Assembly: GCA_015057005.1 (NCBI GenBank)
Contig: SVFF01000001.1
Coordinates: 62,001 to 126,000, forward strand
Length of the DNA stretch: 64,000 nucleotides
Direction: 5' to 3'
Source: Lachnospiraceae bacterium
GTDB taxonomy: Bacteria > Bacillota > Clostridia > Lachnospirales > Lachnospiraceae
Shown: in pieces, positions 1-7,611 of the stretch
Layout: every line of letters starts with the position of its first letter
Numbering within the stretch: the stretch's first letter is position 1
The notes under the pieces: generated by a model
What the model was told of the DNA's origin: nothing
The model's input: the letters and a program-made list of their open reading frames with translations, nothing else
The model's database searches: none
Translations under genes and position numbers: made by a program

Positions 1-561
1 CATCTTGTAGATACCGCTCTCGCCCAGATTAGCAAGCAGAGACTGCATGATGGGGCTGGCGATTGCCTTAGCTGCACCGAAACCTGCCACTGCAAGACCG
101 GTTGCAAGACCCTTACGATCGCTGAACCACAGCATCAGGGTCTTGACGGGGGATAAGTAACCAGTACCAAGACCGATACCCATGATCAGACCATAGCATA
201 CGTAAATACCGATCAGAGCCAGTACGCTGCCGGGGTTCTTACCGCCAAACCAGATAAAGAAACCTGTACCTGCCATACCGCCTGCAAAACAGATGGTAGC
301 GATCAGGGAAGACTTGTGAATATCCTTCTCAACTACATTTCCGAGGAATGCTGCAGACATACCCAGGAAGAAAATTGCAAAACTGAATGCCCATTCGGTG
401 GCACCCTTAGAAAATCCGATGTAATCCGCGATCTCCTGGCTGAAAATAGACCAGCAGTAAACGGTACCGATACTGCAGTGTAACAGCAATGCGGGAATTG
501 CTGCACGAACCCATTTGTTACTGCGCCATCCGGACGCTTTCTTAACACTTGCTTCTCCCAT
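1..561 (-). CDS. MFS transporter, oxalate/formate antiporter (OFA) type, C-terminus outside window
   Basis: The first 187 residues are visible; the gene runs off the left edge. They contain several hydrophobic helices, the early motif GTVYCWSIF near residue 32 that is typical of OFA-type MFS proteins (family knowledge), and a GIGLGTGYLSPVKT-like segment after the third or fourth helix. Such proteins are inner-membrane carriers exchanging small carboxylates; the substrate cannot be read from the sequence. The ATG at 561 follows GGAGAATTGAA, a good ribosome binding site. A consensus-like promoter lies about 60 nt upstream (622-650), and the divergent tRNA-Trp is the next gene. No truncation or frameshift is seen in the visible part. 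Confidence 0.85.
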   Translation of the reverse strand, partial: MGEASVKKASGWRSNKWVRAAIPALLLHCSIGTVYCWSIFSQEIADYIGFSKGATEWAFSFAIFFLGMSAAFLGNVVEKDIHKSSLIATICFAGGMAGTGFFIWFGGKNPGSVLALIGIYVCYGLIMGIGLGTGYLSPVKTLMLWFSDRKGLATGLAVAGFGAAKAIASPIMQSLLANLGESGIYKM

Positions 562-621
562 TTCAATTCTCCTTTTATGTTTTTCTCAAACGTGAAACTG
601 TTTTGAATCGCAAACATCTGC

Positions 622-650
622 ATTATACACCTTTTTTTTTCTCTTTTCAA
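622..650 (-). promoter_or_regulatory. Sigma-A promoter of the MFS gene
   Basis: On the minus strand, TTGAAA (645-650), a 17-bp spacer and TATAAT (622-627) lie about 60 nt before the MFS start codon. This is a near-perfect vegetative promoter by inspection. Confidence 0.7.
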
Positions 651-725
651 CAGCCTGGCTGGAAAATCCATCCTTGCATTTCAAAAAAAACATTCTAAAA
701 AATTCATAATTTTTCATTTTTCTAC

Positions 726-754
726 TTGCAAAGTTAAAATACCTGTGTTATACT
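726..754 (+). promoter_or_regulatory. Promoter of tRNA-Trp
   Basis: TTGCAA (726-731), a 17-bp spacer and TATACT (749-754) lie about 40 nt before the mature tRNA 5' end, a good sigma-A match. Confidence 0.65.
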
Positions 755-793
755 CATATCCGTTGGTGAGAAATGCTAACGAACATATCACAT

Positions 794-864
794 AGGGGAA
801 TAGTACAATGGTAGTGCGGCGGTCTCCAAAACCGTTAATGGGGGTTCGATCCCCTCTTCCCCTG
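794..864 (+). tRNA. tRNA-Trp (anticodon CCA)
   Basis: The acceptor arms AGGGGAA (794-800) and TTCCCCT (857-863) pair over 7 bp with discriminator G at 864. The D stem GTAC/GTGC, the anticodon loop CTCCAAA carrying CCA, and a T arm with GGTTCGATCC are all present. The 3' CCA is not encoded, so it must be added after transcription. The gene stands alone with its own promoter and terminator. Confidence 0.95.
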
Positions 865-867
865 CTA

Positions 868-896
868 AAAGCCTTGATGATTCAAGGCTTTTTTTG
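868..896 (+). terminator. Intrinsic terminator after tRNA-Trp
   Basis: GCCTTGA pairs with TCAAGGC around a 4-nt loop, flanked by A's and followed by a run of seven T's. Confidence 0.85.
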
Positions 897-1015
897 TTTA
901 TACTTTTGCTCAAGAAACATTGGTACATATTCAAAATCTGTTTTTCAGCACTTTCCGGACGGTATTCAAGTTCTCTGCCTGTATACCAGCTAAATAATTT
1001 TAAAACATTTCCATC

Positions 1016-1044
1016 TTGAAATGCCACCTTTCATACACTAAACT
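1016..1044 (+). promoter_or_regulatory. Promoter of the EFR1 ferredoxin gene
   Basis: TTGAAA (1016-1021), a 17-bp spacer and TAAACT (1039-1044) precede the start codon by about 55 nt. Confidence 0.55.
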
Positions 1045-1099
1045 ATATGTTAATTACATCTTGCAAAAATATCATTTGTTACTATCCAGGAGGACTGAC

Positions 1100-1909
1100 A
1101 TGATCTTCTATTTTACCGGAACCGGCAACAGCCGGTATATTGCTGAACGAATTGCGGAAATTACCTCAGACGAAGTAATAAGCATCAACCACATTATAAA
1201 AAAAGCGCAGGCAATAGATAAAGAATCAAAAAGCACAGAAAAACATTCCGGATACCGGCAGAATCCGAATGCCGCACCGCCCTGCTGCCCATCGGAAAAG
1301 CTGATCTTCGTCCTGCCCACCTATGCCTGGAGAATTCCTCATATTGTGAAAAACTGGATTCTGAAAACCGATTTCCCCGGTGCCAAGAAGGTCTGGTTCG
1401 TTATGAACTGCGGTAGCGAAATTGGAAACGCCGCCAAATACAATCGGGAATTGTGTGAACGGAAGCAGTGGGACTACATGGGCACTGCCGGGATCGTGAT
1501 GCCTGAAAACTATATCGCCCTTTTCAATGCTCCCGGCCCGAAAGCCGCCAAATTAATTATTTCCAAGGCTGAACCTGTTATAACCGACACAGCAAAACGG
1601 GTTGCCGAAAACCAAAGTTTTCCTGCAACCCGCATTGGTCTGTTGGGACGCCTGATGAGCGGCCCTATAAATAAACTCTTCTATTCTCTGTTGGTGAAAG
1701 CCAAAGCTTTCCGCGCCGACGATAAGTGTATCGGCTGCGGCAAGTGCGTACAAAAATGTCCGCTGAATAATATTTCCCTCAAAGAAGGCAAGCCCGTCTG
1801 GGGCAAGGACTGCACCCACTGTATGGCCTGCATCTGTTATTGTCCCACAGAGGCAATTGAGTACGGCAAAATAAGCAAGGGCAAGGTGCGGTATCACCTG
1901 GAGAAATAA
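1100..1909 (+). CDS. EFR1 family flavodoxin/ferredoxin protein
   Basis: This 269-residue protein begins with a flavodoxin-like fold carrying the FMN phosphate-binding motif FTGTGNS (residues 5-11). It ends with a double 4Fe-4S ferredoxin: C210-x2-C213-x2-C216-x3-C220P and C238-x2-C241-x2-C244-x3-C248P. EFR1 (EF_2 flavodoxin/ferredoxin) proteins are small soluble electron carriers of anaerobes; the partner enzyme is unknown. The ATG at 1100 was chosen over the longer frame opening at 1016 because it follows CAGGAGGACTGAC and starts directly at the flavodoxin fold. It has its own promoter and shares a terminator hairpin with the convergent UroD gene, so it is probably monocistronic. Confidence 0.9.
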   Translation: MIFYFTGTGNSRYIAERIAEITSDEVISINHIIKKAQAIDKESKSTEKHSGYRQNPNAAPPCCPSEKLIFVLPTYAWRIPHIVKNWILKTDFPGAKKVWFVMNCGSEIGNAAKYNRELCERKQWDYMGTAGIVMPENYIALFNAPGPKAAKLIISKAEPVITDTAKRVAENQSFPATRIGLLGRLMSGPINKLFYSLLVKAKAFRADDKCIGCGKCVQKCPLNNISLKEGKPVWGKDCTHCMACICYCPTEAIEYGKISKGKVRYHLEK

Positions 1910-1918
1910 CTGCTTGCA

Positions 1919-1952
1919 AAAGACCGGGCTGTCATTCCGACAACCCGGTCTT
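1919..1952. terminator. Bidirectional terminator between convergent genes
   Basis: AAGACCGGG and CCCGGTCTT pair, with further pairing inside (TGTC/GACA), between the stops of the EFR1 and UroD genes. T-rich sequence follows on the plus side. Confidence 0.7.
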
Positions 1953-1958
1953 GCATTC

Positions 1959-3032
1959 TTAATAGGTTCCCAGCTCAATACCCTTCTGTATAAAATACTT
2001 CAAGGTCTCATAATCCACTGTCTTGGGAATGGAATGGTCACTGTGGAGCACAAAGCCGTATCCCTGTTTTACGATGGGAATCTTGCTCTCCAGTTCCTTA
2101 TCGATCAGTTCCTTATCGTTGGTGTAGAGGACTCTTACATCGATACCGCCCATCAGTGCGATCTTATCGCCGAAGGTCTCATAAATCTCCAACAGATCCA
2201 TGCCGGCCTTGATCTCGATTACCTGCAGGCAGTCGATACCGGCTTCAATCATGTAGGGCAGCAACGGGCGCACATAACCGCAGGAGTGCATGATTACAGG
2301 CAGTCCCAGAGACTTGGCGTAATCAATGGTCTTTTTGTGGTAAGGCATGATCAGATCCTGATACATCTGGGGAGACATGAAAGGTCTCTCTTTAAAGCCC
2401 ATGTCCTCATAAAACCAGATACCGTCGGGAGCACCCTCACGCTCGAAGAGAATCTTCTGCAGTTCAATCAGCAGATTTGCATAAGTCTCCGCCATATCCT
2501 GGATCCACTCGGGATCAAGGATCATGCCCATCAGCATATTCTCATGACCACAGATTGGATGAATACTTTCAAATACATTGACACCGGACCAGACGAAGAA
2601 ACGGTTGTTTTTCTTGGCATCCGCTTTTGCTTTTCTGTATGCCTCGAAATTGATTCTTCTCTCATCAGGTTTCAGAAGGAATTTTTTGTACTCTTCCCAG
2701 CCCTCTCTGTCCTCTACGGTAAAACGTACATGCTCCGGTGTGGTATCGTGGAATTTGTGTCTCTTCAAATATGCGCCGTTGCCATCCAGATAAGTGATGG
2801 TATCTTCCGTCTCAGCCACCACCTGAGGCTCAAAATCCAGATCTGCCACCAGATTAAAAGCCCAACATTCCTGCATATCCAGATTGAAATGATCTTCAAA
2901 ACTTTCGCCGGGCTGTACATGTCCCTGATTTTCATATTCTCTGTGGGTATCTCCCCAAAAATGCTCAAACACAGGGATCCTGTCCACAGGTTTGTGCTGT
3001 AACACATTTTTTATTCTCTCGTAACCGGTCAT
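1959..3032 (-). CDS. Uroporphyrinogen decarboxylase (UroD) family protein, probable methyltransferase-type
   Basis: This 357-residue protein has the UroD/MtbA-like TIM-barrel signature, including GIWFYEDMGFKERPFMSP (residues 204-221) and the HSCG motif (249-252) that in the methyltransferase branch binds zinc or sits in the active site (family knowledge). No heme genes are nearby and an AraC regulator is divergent, so true uroporphyrinogen decarboxylase activity is unlikely. Family members of this type move methyl groups to or from corrinoid proteins, or have unknown roles. The ATG at 3032 follows CTGGAGGCAAGTAAG. Two distant paralogues lie at 47895-50092. Substrate unknown. Confidence 0.8.
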   Translation of the reverse strand: MTGYERIKNVLQHKPVDRIPVFEHFWGDTHREYENQGHVQPGESFEDHFNLDMQECWAFNLVADLDFEPQVVAETEDTITYLDGNGAYLKRHKFHDTTPEHVRFTVEDREGWEEYKKFLLKPDERRINFEAYRKAKADAKKNNRFFVWSGVNVFESIHPICGHENMLMGMILDPEWIQDMAETYANLLIELQKILFEREGAPDGIWFYEDMGFKERPFMSPQMYQDLIMPYHKKTIDYAKSLGLPVIMHSCGYVRPLLPYMIEAGIDCLQVIEIKAGMDLLEIYETFGDKIALMGGIDVRVLYTNDKELIDKELESKIPIVKQGYGFVLHSDHSIPKTVDYETLKYFIQKGIELGTY

Positions 3033-3057
3033 CTTACTTGCCTCCAGAATATAAATT

Positions 3058-3136
3058 TAGTATAATCATACTATACACAAAAATACCATATATCGGTATG
3101 ATTTTGTTATTATAAATATAAAAATAGTATGATTTT
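3058..3136. promoter_or_regulatory. Three GTATGATT boxes in the UroD/AraC divergent region
   Basis: AATCATAC at 3064-3071 (inverted, within TAGTAT-AATC-ATACTA) and GTATGATTTT at 3096-3105 and 3127-3136 form three copies of one word in a 118-bp divergent region. The third overlaps a possible -10 (TATGAT, 3128-3133) of the AraC gene, with TTGTTA at 3104-3109. They are likely binding half-sites for the AraC protein; the assignment is inference. Confidence 0.45.
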
Positions 3137-3150
3137 TTAGGTGGAGCACA

Positions 3151-3993
3151 ATGAATCTCTTACTGAAACATCTGGATGTGAATCTGGGACACTGCAATAT
3201 TTTCAGCAGCTATAATATGCCAAAGCCCGTACGTCTGCAAAGACGCACCGTTTTGCACTACGAGCTGGACTTTTTTCTGGAAAGTGAAGGCGGAGTCGAA
3301 GTGGACGGCGTCTATCTCCCTTTTGCCAAAAGCGAAGTGAATTTCAGAAAGCCCGGGCAAATAGTGCAGGGGTTGGGACGCTATCACTGCTACTGCATGT
3401 ACTTTTCTTTTGACGCTTTCGAAGCTTCAAAGGTTTCACCGGTGGAAAAACCAGTGCCAAAACGCTCCTCGCCGGACGTTCTGTATGATGTCATGAACCA
3501 TGTTCCCGACAAGATTACCGGCTCAAAAGCAGAACAGATAGGGCTCAGCATTCAAAAAATATACCAATATTATCTCTGCGATGAGGTCCTGCTTGTAAAA
3601 AGCGAATTGCTGCGCCTGCTTCATGAGCTTTTGACTTTTCATCAAAACACCTCCGTTTCCTACAACGAATATGTCAAAAAATCCATCACCTATATGAACA
3701 CCCACTATCAAGAAGAAATCCACTTCGAAGACCTGTCCAAGCATATTGGCATCAGCAAGCCATACTTTTTCGATCTCTTCAAGCAGTGCACCGGCACAAC
3801 GCCCAACCAGTTCCTGACACGCTTGCGAATTGACAAAGCCAAATATCTGCTGATTTCCACCAACATGCCGATCAAGGATGTGGGGTACGAATGCGGCTTT
3901 GATGACAATGTGTATTTTTCCTATCTGTTCCGCAAGGAAACCGGTGTGTCACCTTCTGCTTTTCGCACCCGGGAGCGCCATTTCCCCCAATAA
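3151..3993 (+). CDS. AraC family transcriptional regulator
   Basis: This 280-residue protein has an N-terminal cupin-like sensing half (residues about 1-95) and a C-terminal double helix-turn-helix (about 175-276). The second motif, IKDVGYECGFDDNVYFSYLF, is canonical AraC. It most likely controls the divergent UroD-family gene, and possibly itself, through the GTATGATT boxes between them. The ligand is unknown; AraC proteins with this layout usually respond to sugars or related small molecules. ATG 3151 follows AGGTGGAGCACA. A strong terminator follows, so it is monocistronic. Confidence 0.88.
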   Translation: MNLLLKHLDVNLGHCNIFSSYNMPKPVRLQRRTVLHYELDFFLESEGGVEVDGVYLPFAKSEVNFRKPGQIVQGLGRYHCYCMYFSFDAFEASKVSPVEKPVPKRSSPDVLYDVMNHVPDKITGSKAEQIGLSIQKIYQYYLCDEVLLVKSELLRLLHELLTFHQNTSVSYNEYVKKSITYMNTHYQEEIHFEDLSKHIGISKPYFFDLFKQCTGTTPNQFLTRLRIDKAKYLLISTNMPIKDVGYECGFDDNVYFSYLFRKETGVSPSAFRTRERHFPQ

Positions 3994-4009
3994 ACAAGTT
4001 CTTTCATTG

Positions 4010-4047
4010 CAAAACCCCGAGCTGCCTGCCGACAGTCCGGGGTTTTA
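4010..4047. terminator. Terminator between AraC and the GH3 gene
   Basis: AAAACCCCG pairs with CGGGGTTTT around an 18-nt loop. The symmetric A/T flanks suit the convergent genes on both sides. Confidence 0.8.
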
Positions 4048-4092
4048 TTGCAAAATGCTATTACTTAATACTACGCTGTAAGTAAATTCTGT

Positions 4093-6261
4093 TTACACTA
4101 ACTTAAATCTCTTGGTAAATGCAAAGTGATCAGCATAGCCCACCATGAGGTCGAAGTCACCGGGCTCAGATACAAATTCACATTCTGCATTGTAGAAGCG
4201 CAGCATATCCTCGCGGACCTCAAAGGTTATGGTCTTTGTCTCGTGAGGAGCGAATGCCGCCTTCTCAAAAGCAATCAGCTGCTGGATGGGACGCACGGCA
4301 GAAGCAAACAGATCGTGCATATAAAGCTGTACTACCTCTTCACCAGCTCTGTCACTATCGTTTGTAACAGTAACAGTTGCAGTGATCTTACCATCTGCAG
4401 TCAATGTATCGCTGTCAATTTCAAATCCCTCATATACAAAGTTGGAATAAGAAAGACCATGACCAAAGGAATACAGAGGCAAATTGCCGCAGCCGATATA
4501 GTTGGATGCGTAAATCTGGTGCACCTCTTCGGGTGTCTGCTTGGCTCTGCCGGTGGAAGGATGGTTATAGTAAATAGGACACTGGCCTACTGCCTTAGGG
4601 AAACTCATGGTAATCTTGCCGGAAGGATTGGCCTCACCGAAAAGCAGGCTTGCTGCTGCAGAACCGCCTTCTGTTCCGGGGAACCACATATTTAAAATAG
4701 CGCCAACGCTCTTTTCTACATCGGTAAGCACCAGAGGACGTCCTGTGAAGAGCAGCATCGCATTGTTTGCATTGGCAGCTGCCACCTCTTTTACCAGTGC
4801 TGTCTGCAGACCGGGCAGGCCGATATCGGCGCGGCTGTTGCCCTCACCGGAATAATTCTGGGGTTCGCCCACGCAAAGGATTACAGTATCTGCTGCCTCT
4901 GCTGCTTTCACTGCCTCCGCGAAACCGGAGGTGTCTTTATCATCCCACAGAGCACTGCAGCCTTTCACTACCGTTACTTCTGCATCCGGACACAGGGCAC
5001 GGATACCTTCCGCTACAGTCACGCAATCCTTGTCCTCACCACAACATGCCCAGAAGCCTTTGATAGCCTTTTCATCGGCAAAAGGACCGATCAGGGCGAT
5101 ACGCTTTGTCTCTTTATCCAGAGGCAGTACGCCGTTATTCTTCAACAGTACTGCGCACTTCTCTGCTGCCTTTTTAGCAAGAGCTCTGTGCTCGGGACTC
5201 AGACAAACCGCTGCTTCCTTGGCAGAAGATGCTCCGTGATAAGGATCGTCGAACAGACCCAGATCATTTTTAAGCTTTAAGACGCGCATAACTGCATCAT
5301 CCAGCTGCTCTACTGTAAATTTTCCTTCTTCAATTAACTCTTTCAAATGAGACTGATATCCCACAGACATCATTTCCATGTGGCAGCCGCAGTCAAATGC
5401 CATCGCTGCCGCATCCTTTAAATTGTCGGTAATGCCATGCAGTACCAGTTCACCGATGGCATAATAGTCACTGATCACTACGCCGTCAAATCCCCACTCA
5501 TCTCTGAGTACCTTCTTCATCAGCCACTTGTTAGCCACGGAAGGCACACCGTTCAAGGAGTTAAAGGAAGGCATGATCATGGTAGCGCCTGCATCCAGGC
5601 AAGCCTTGTAAGCAGGCAGATAATATTCTCTCAAAAGGCGCTCGGAAATCTCTACGGTATTGTAATCACGTCCGGCCTCTGCGCCGCCATAAGCCGCAAA
5701 ATGCTTTACGCAGGTGCCCAGACTGTCAGGACTGGACAGGTCATCTCCCTGGAAGGCACGGATCTGCGCCGCACCCATGATACCATTGATCAAAGGCTCC
5801 TCGCCGCAGGTCTCCATCACTCTGCCCCAACGTGCATCGCGGGCATAGTCTACCATAGGAGTAAAGGATACCTGTACGCCGCCTGCAGCTGCCTCTTTGG
5901 ACGCCATGCGGGTACACTCCTCCACCAGCTTCTCGTCAAAGGAAGCTCCCATTCCCAGGGGAATAGGGAAAATAGTGCGGAAACCGTGAATTACATCCAT
6001 CATAAAGATCATGGGGATCTTGTTGCGGTCACCTGCCAAATGCTCATCCTGAATCCGGATCATCTCATCTGCACCCTGGAAATTCAGGGAACTTCCCACC
6101 ACCGGCAAAAACTCCGGCTTTGCTCCCAGTTCCGCCGCAGGACCCGTGGCCTCCTGGCTGGTATCTGTAAATACATTTGCATTGTACTGCACCAGCTGAC
6201 CGATTTTTTCTTCCATGGTCATCTGGTCTATAAGCGCTCTCAACTCTTTCTGTGTCTTCAT
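4093..6261 (-). CDS. Beta-glucosidase, glycoside hydrolase family 3
   Basis: This 722-residue GH3 enzyme has no signal peptide, so it probably hydrolyses imported beta-linked disaccharides in the cytoplasm. Family landmarks are DVIHG (89-93), RDARWGR (141-147), KH (186-187) and the catalytic nucleophile Asp265 in VVISDYYAIG. The second alpha/beta domain contains GEPQNYSGEGNSRADIGLPG near its active-site face, and a C-terminal fibronectin III-like domain includes GEEVVQLYMHD. Length and order match BglX-type enzymes. ATG 6261 follows GGGGAGGTTGTC. A consensus promoter and a perfect 14-bp palindrome lie upstream. No transporter genes are adjacent. Xylosidase or other beta-glycosidase activity is possible. 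Confidence 0.92.
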   Translation of the reverse strand: MKTQKELRALIDQMTMEEKIGQLVQYNANVFTDTSQEATGPAAELGAKPEFLPVVGSSLNFQGADEMIRIQDEHLAGDRNKIPMIFMMDVIHGFRTIFPIPLGMGASFDEKLVEECTRMASKEAAAGGVQVSFTPMVDYARDARWGRVMETCGEEPLINGIMGAAQIRAFQGDDLSSPDSLGTCVKHFAAYGGAEAGRDYNTVEISERLLREYYLPAYKACLDAGATMIMPSFNSLNGVPSVANKWLMKKVLRDEWGFDGVVISDYYAIGELVLHGITDNLKDAAAMAFDCGCHMEMMSVGYQSHLKELIEEGKFTVEQLDDAVMRVLKLKNDLGLFDDPYHGASSAKEAAVCLSPEHRALAKKAAEKCAVLLKNNGVLPLDKETKRIALIGPFADEKAIKGFWACCGEDKDCVTVAEGIRALCPDAEVTVVKGCSALWDDKDTSGFAEAVKAAEAADTVILCVGEPQNYSGEGNSRADIGLPGLQTALVKEVAAANANNAMLLFTGRPLVLTDVEKSVGAILNMWFPGTEGGSAAASLLFGEANPSGKITMSFPKAVGQCPIYYNHPSTGRAKQTPEEVHQIYASNYIGCGNLPLYSFGHGLSYSNFVYEGFEIDSDTLTADGKITATVTVTNDSDRAGEEVVQLYMHDLFASAVRPIQQLIAFEKAAFAPHETKTITFEVREDMLRFYNAECEFVSEPGDFDLMVGYADHFAFTKRFKLV

Positions 6262-6292
6262 GACAACCTCCCCGTTTCATGTTATTGATTTT

Positions 6293-6321
6293 ATTATATA
6301 AAGTTGGTTCTTTTCTGTCAA
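6293..6321 (-). promoter_or_regulatory. Promoter of the GH3 beta-glucosidase gene
   Basis: Perfect TTGACA (6316-6321) and TATAAT (6293-6298) hexamers on the minus strand are separated by 17 bp, 32 nt before the start codon. Confidence 0.8.
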
Positions 6322-6328
6322 TTTGCTT

Positions 6329-6342
6329 GCGGAAATTTCCGC
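6329..6342. promoter_or_regulatory. 14-bp perfect palindrome upstream of the GH3 promoter
   Basis: GCGGAAATTTCCGC is a perfect palindrome 7 bp upstream of the -35 hexamer. This is a typical place for an activator or repressor operator. The regulator is not identified. Confidence 0.4.
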
Positions 6343-6394
6343 TTTTGTGCCTTTTAAAGCTGTTTATTGTTCCTTTTTGCTGCTCTCTCTTTTC

Positions 6395-7438
6395 TCAGCG
6401 TATCTCCCAAGTAATCTCTCTTCCATCGGAGACCGCCACTATCGTCCCCTGCTCATCTGTACGGTATACCTGAATATTCCTCTCCTCAAATCTCTCCAGC
6501 ACCTCTTCATGTGGATGTCCGTACTCATTGCCTTTGGCACAGCTGATCACTGCACCTGAAGGATTTACTGCATCCAGAAAGCTTTCCGTAGAAGAAGTAC
6601 TGCTGCCGTGGTGACCGGCCTTATACACATCTGCCTGCAGCATTTCAGCATATTTTAGAAGATCCTCCTCTGCCTCCAACTCCGCGTCCCCGGTGAACAG
6701 GAAGCGATTCTCCCCATACTCCACCAACAATATTACTGACGCATTATTAGGAGTCTCATATTCCTGCAACGGCCCCAACACAGTACAATGTGCGCTGCCC
6801 ACGTCAAAACTTTGCCCTGCTTCAGCAAGCTTCGGCTCCATCCTTCTATATTCCAAGGTCTGCCTCAAATTGCGATAGGAAGCACTTTCCCGCTCATAAT
6901 AAGACATGATTACATTCTCCACCGGAAACTTTGTCAAAATCACATCCGCCGAACCGATATGGTCAGCATCCGGATGGGTCAACAACAGGTAATCCAGTTT
7001 ATCCACGCCCTGCTTCATAAGATAGTACCGAAGCGCCGTTCCTTTGTCTTCCCCTGCTGCATCGATCAGCAATGTCTCCCCATCACATTTTAACAGAGTG
7101 GCATCTCCCTGGCCCACATCAATGAAATGGACTTCCAGGCATCCATCTTCGCTCTCCGTTGTATTACTCTGGTCATTTCCCTGCAGGTTTCCAAAGCCGT
7201 TTTCTTGCCAGCCCCCCTGCTGGGGCCAGTATCCTTTGACCACCAGAAAGGCATAGAGAAACAATGCCAGGCTGCACAGTATTACAAAGCCAAACAATTT
7301 TTGTCCGTGATATGGTTTTCTATGATGTGCATCCTTCTTTTGTATGTTTCTTTTTTGTATATTTTTTCTTTGTATGTTTTTTCTTTGTATATTTCTTCTT
7401 TGTGTCTTCCCGGTTGCCTTATTATTTTTTTGCTTCAT
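6395..7438 (-). CDS. ComEC/Rec2-like MBL-fold hydrolase, membrane-anchored
   Basis: This 347-residue protein has a very basic N-terminus (residues 1-45), one transmembrane helix (about 49-67), and a metallo-beta-lactamase domain like the extracellular C-terminal domain of ComEC: FIDVGQGDA (105-113), the metal motif THPDADH (154-160), then AGHHGSS. These domains are predicted phosphodiesterases/nucleases facing outside and may process DNA during uptake. Residues 15-35 are four to five copies of a 5-residue unit (K/R)NIQ(R/K) encoded by a 15-bp tandem repeat. ATG 7438 follows AAAGGAAATTT. It could be a free-standing homologue of the ComEC domain encoded at 30789-33095. Confidence 0.85.
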   Translation of the reverse strand: MKQKNNKATGKTQRRNIQRKNIQRKNIQKRNIQKKDAHHRKPYHGQKLFGFVILCSLALFLYAFLVVKGYWPQQGGWQENGFGNLQGNDQSNTTESEDGCLEVHFIDVGQGDATLLKCDGETLLIDAAGEDKGTALRYYLMKQGVDKLDYLLLTHPDADHIGSADVILTKFPVENVIMSYYERESASYRNLRQTLEYRRMEPKLAEAGQSFDVGSAHCTVLGPLQEYETPNNASVILLVEYGENRFLFTGDAELEAEEDLLKYAEMLQADVYKAGHHGSSTSSTESFLDAVNPSGAVISCAKGNEYGHPHEEVLERFEERNIQVYRTDEQGTIVAVSDGREITWEIR

Positions 7439-7540
7439 AAATTTCCTTTTTCTAAAAAGTATTCCTTGAGCATAATCACCAGGCCTAGTGAGTACTCTGG
7501 CAGATTAGGAAAGAGCCACAATCAACGATTGCAGCTCCTG

Positions 7541-7607
7541 TCTTTTTTAAGCTTATCCTTTTTTAAAGCTTGTTATTTTTAAAGCTTGTCTTTTTCAAAG
7601 CTCAATT
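7541..7607. repeat. Tandem repeat, about 17 bp x 4, AAAGCTT-centred
   Basis: Four degenerate copies of a T-rich unit with AAGCTT (7541-7558, 7558-7575, 7576-7590, 7591-7607; the last carries AAAGCTC) lie directly downstream of the M81 peptidase stop. No hairpin with a proper U-tract is obvious. Confidence 0.6.
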
Positions 7608-7611
7608 CTCT

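Noticed and set aside
1914..3002. 362-codon open frame on the plus strand
   Set aside because: It is antisense to the UroD-family gene, whose protein is clearly real; the plus-strand product shows no motif.
1959..3032. Calling this gene hemE
   Set aside because: No other heme gene is near, an AraC regulator faces it, and the sequence fits the methyltransferase-like branch of the superfamily better.
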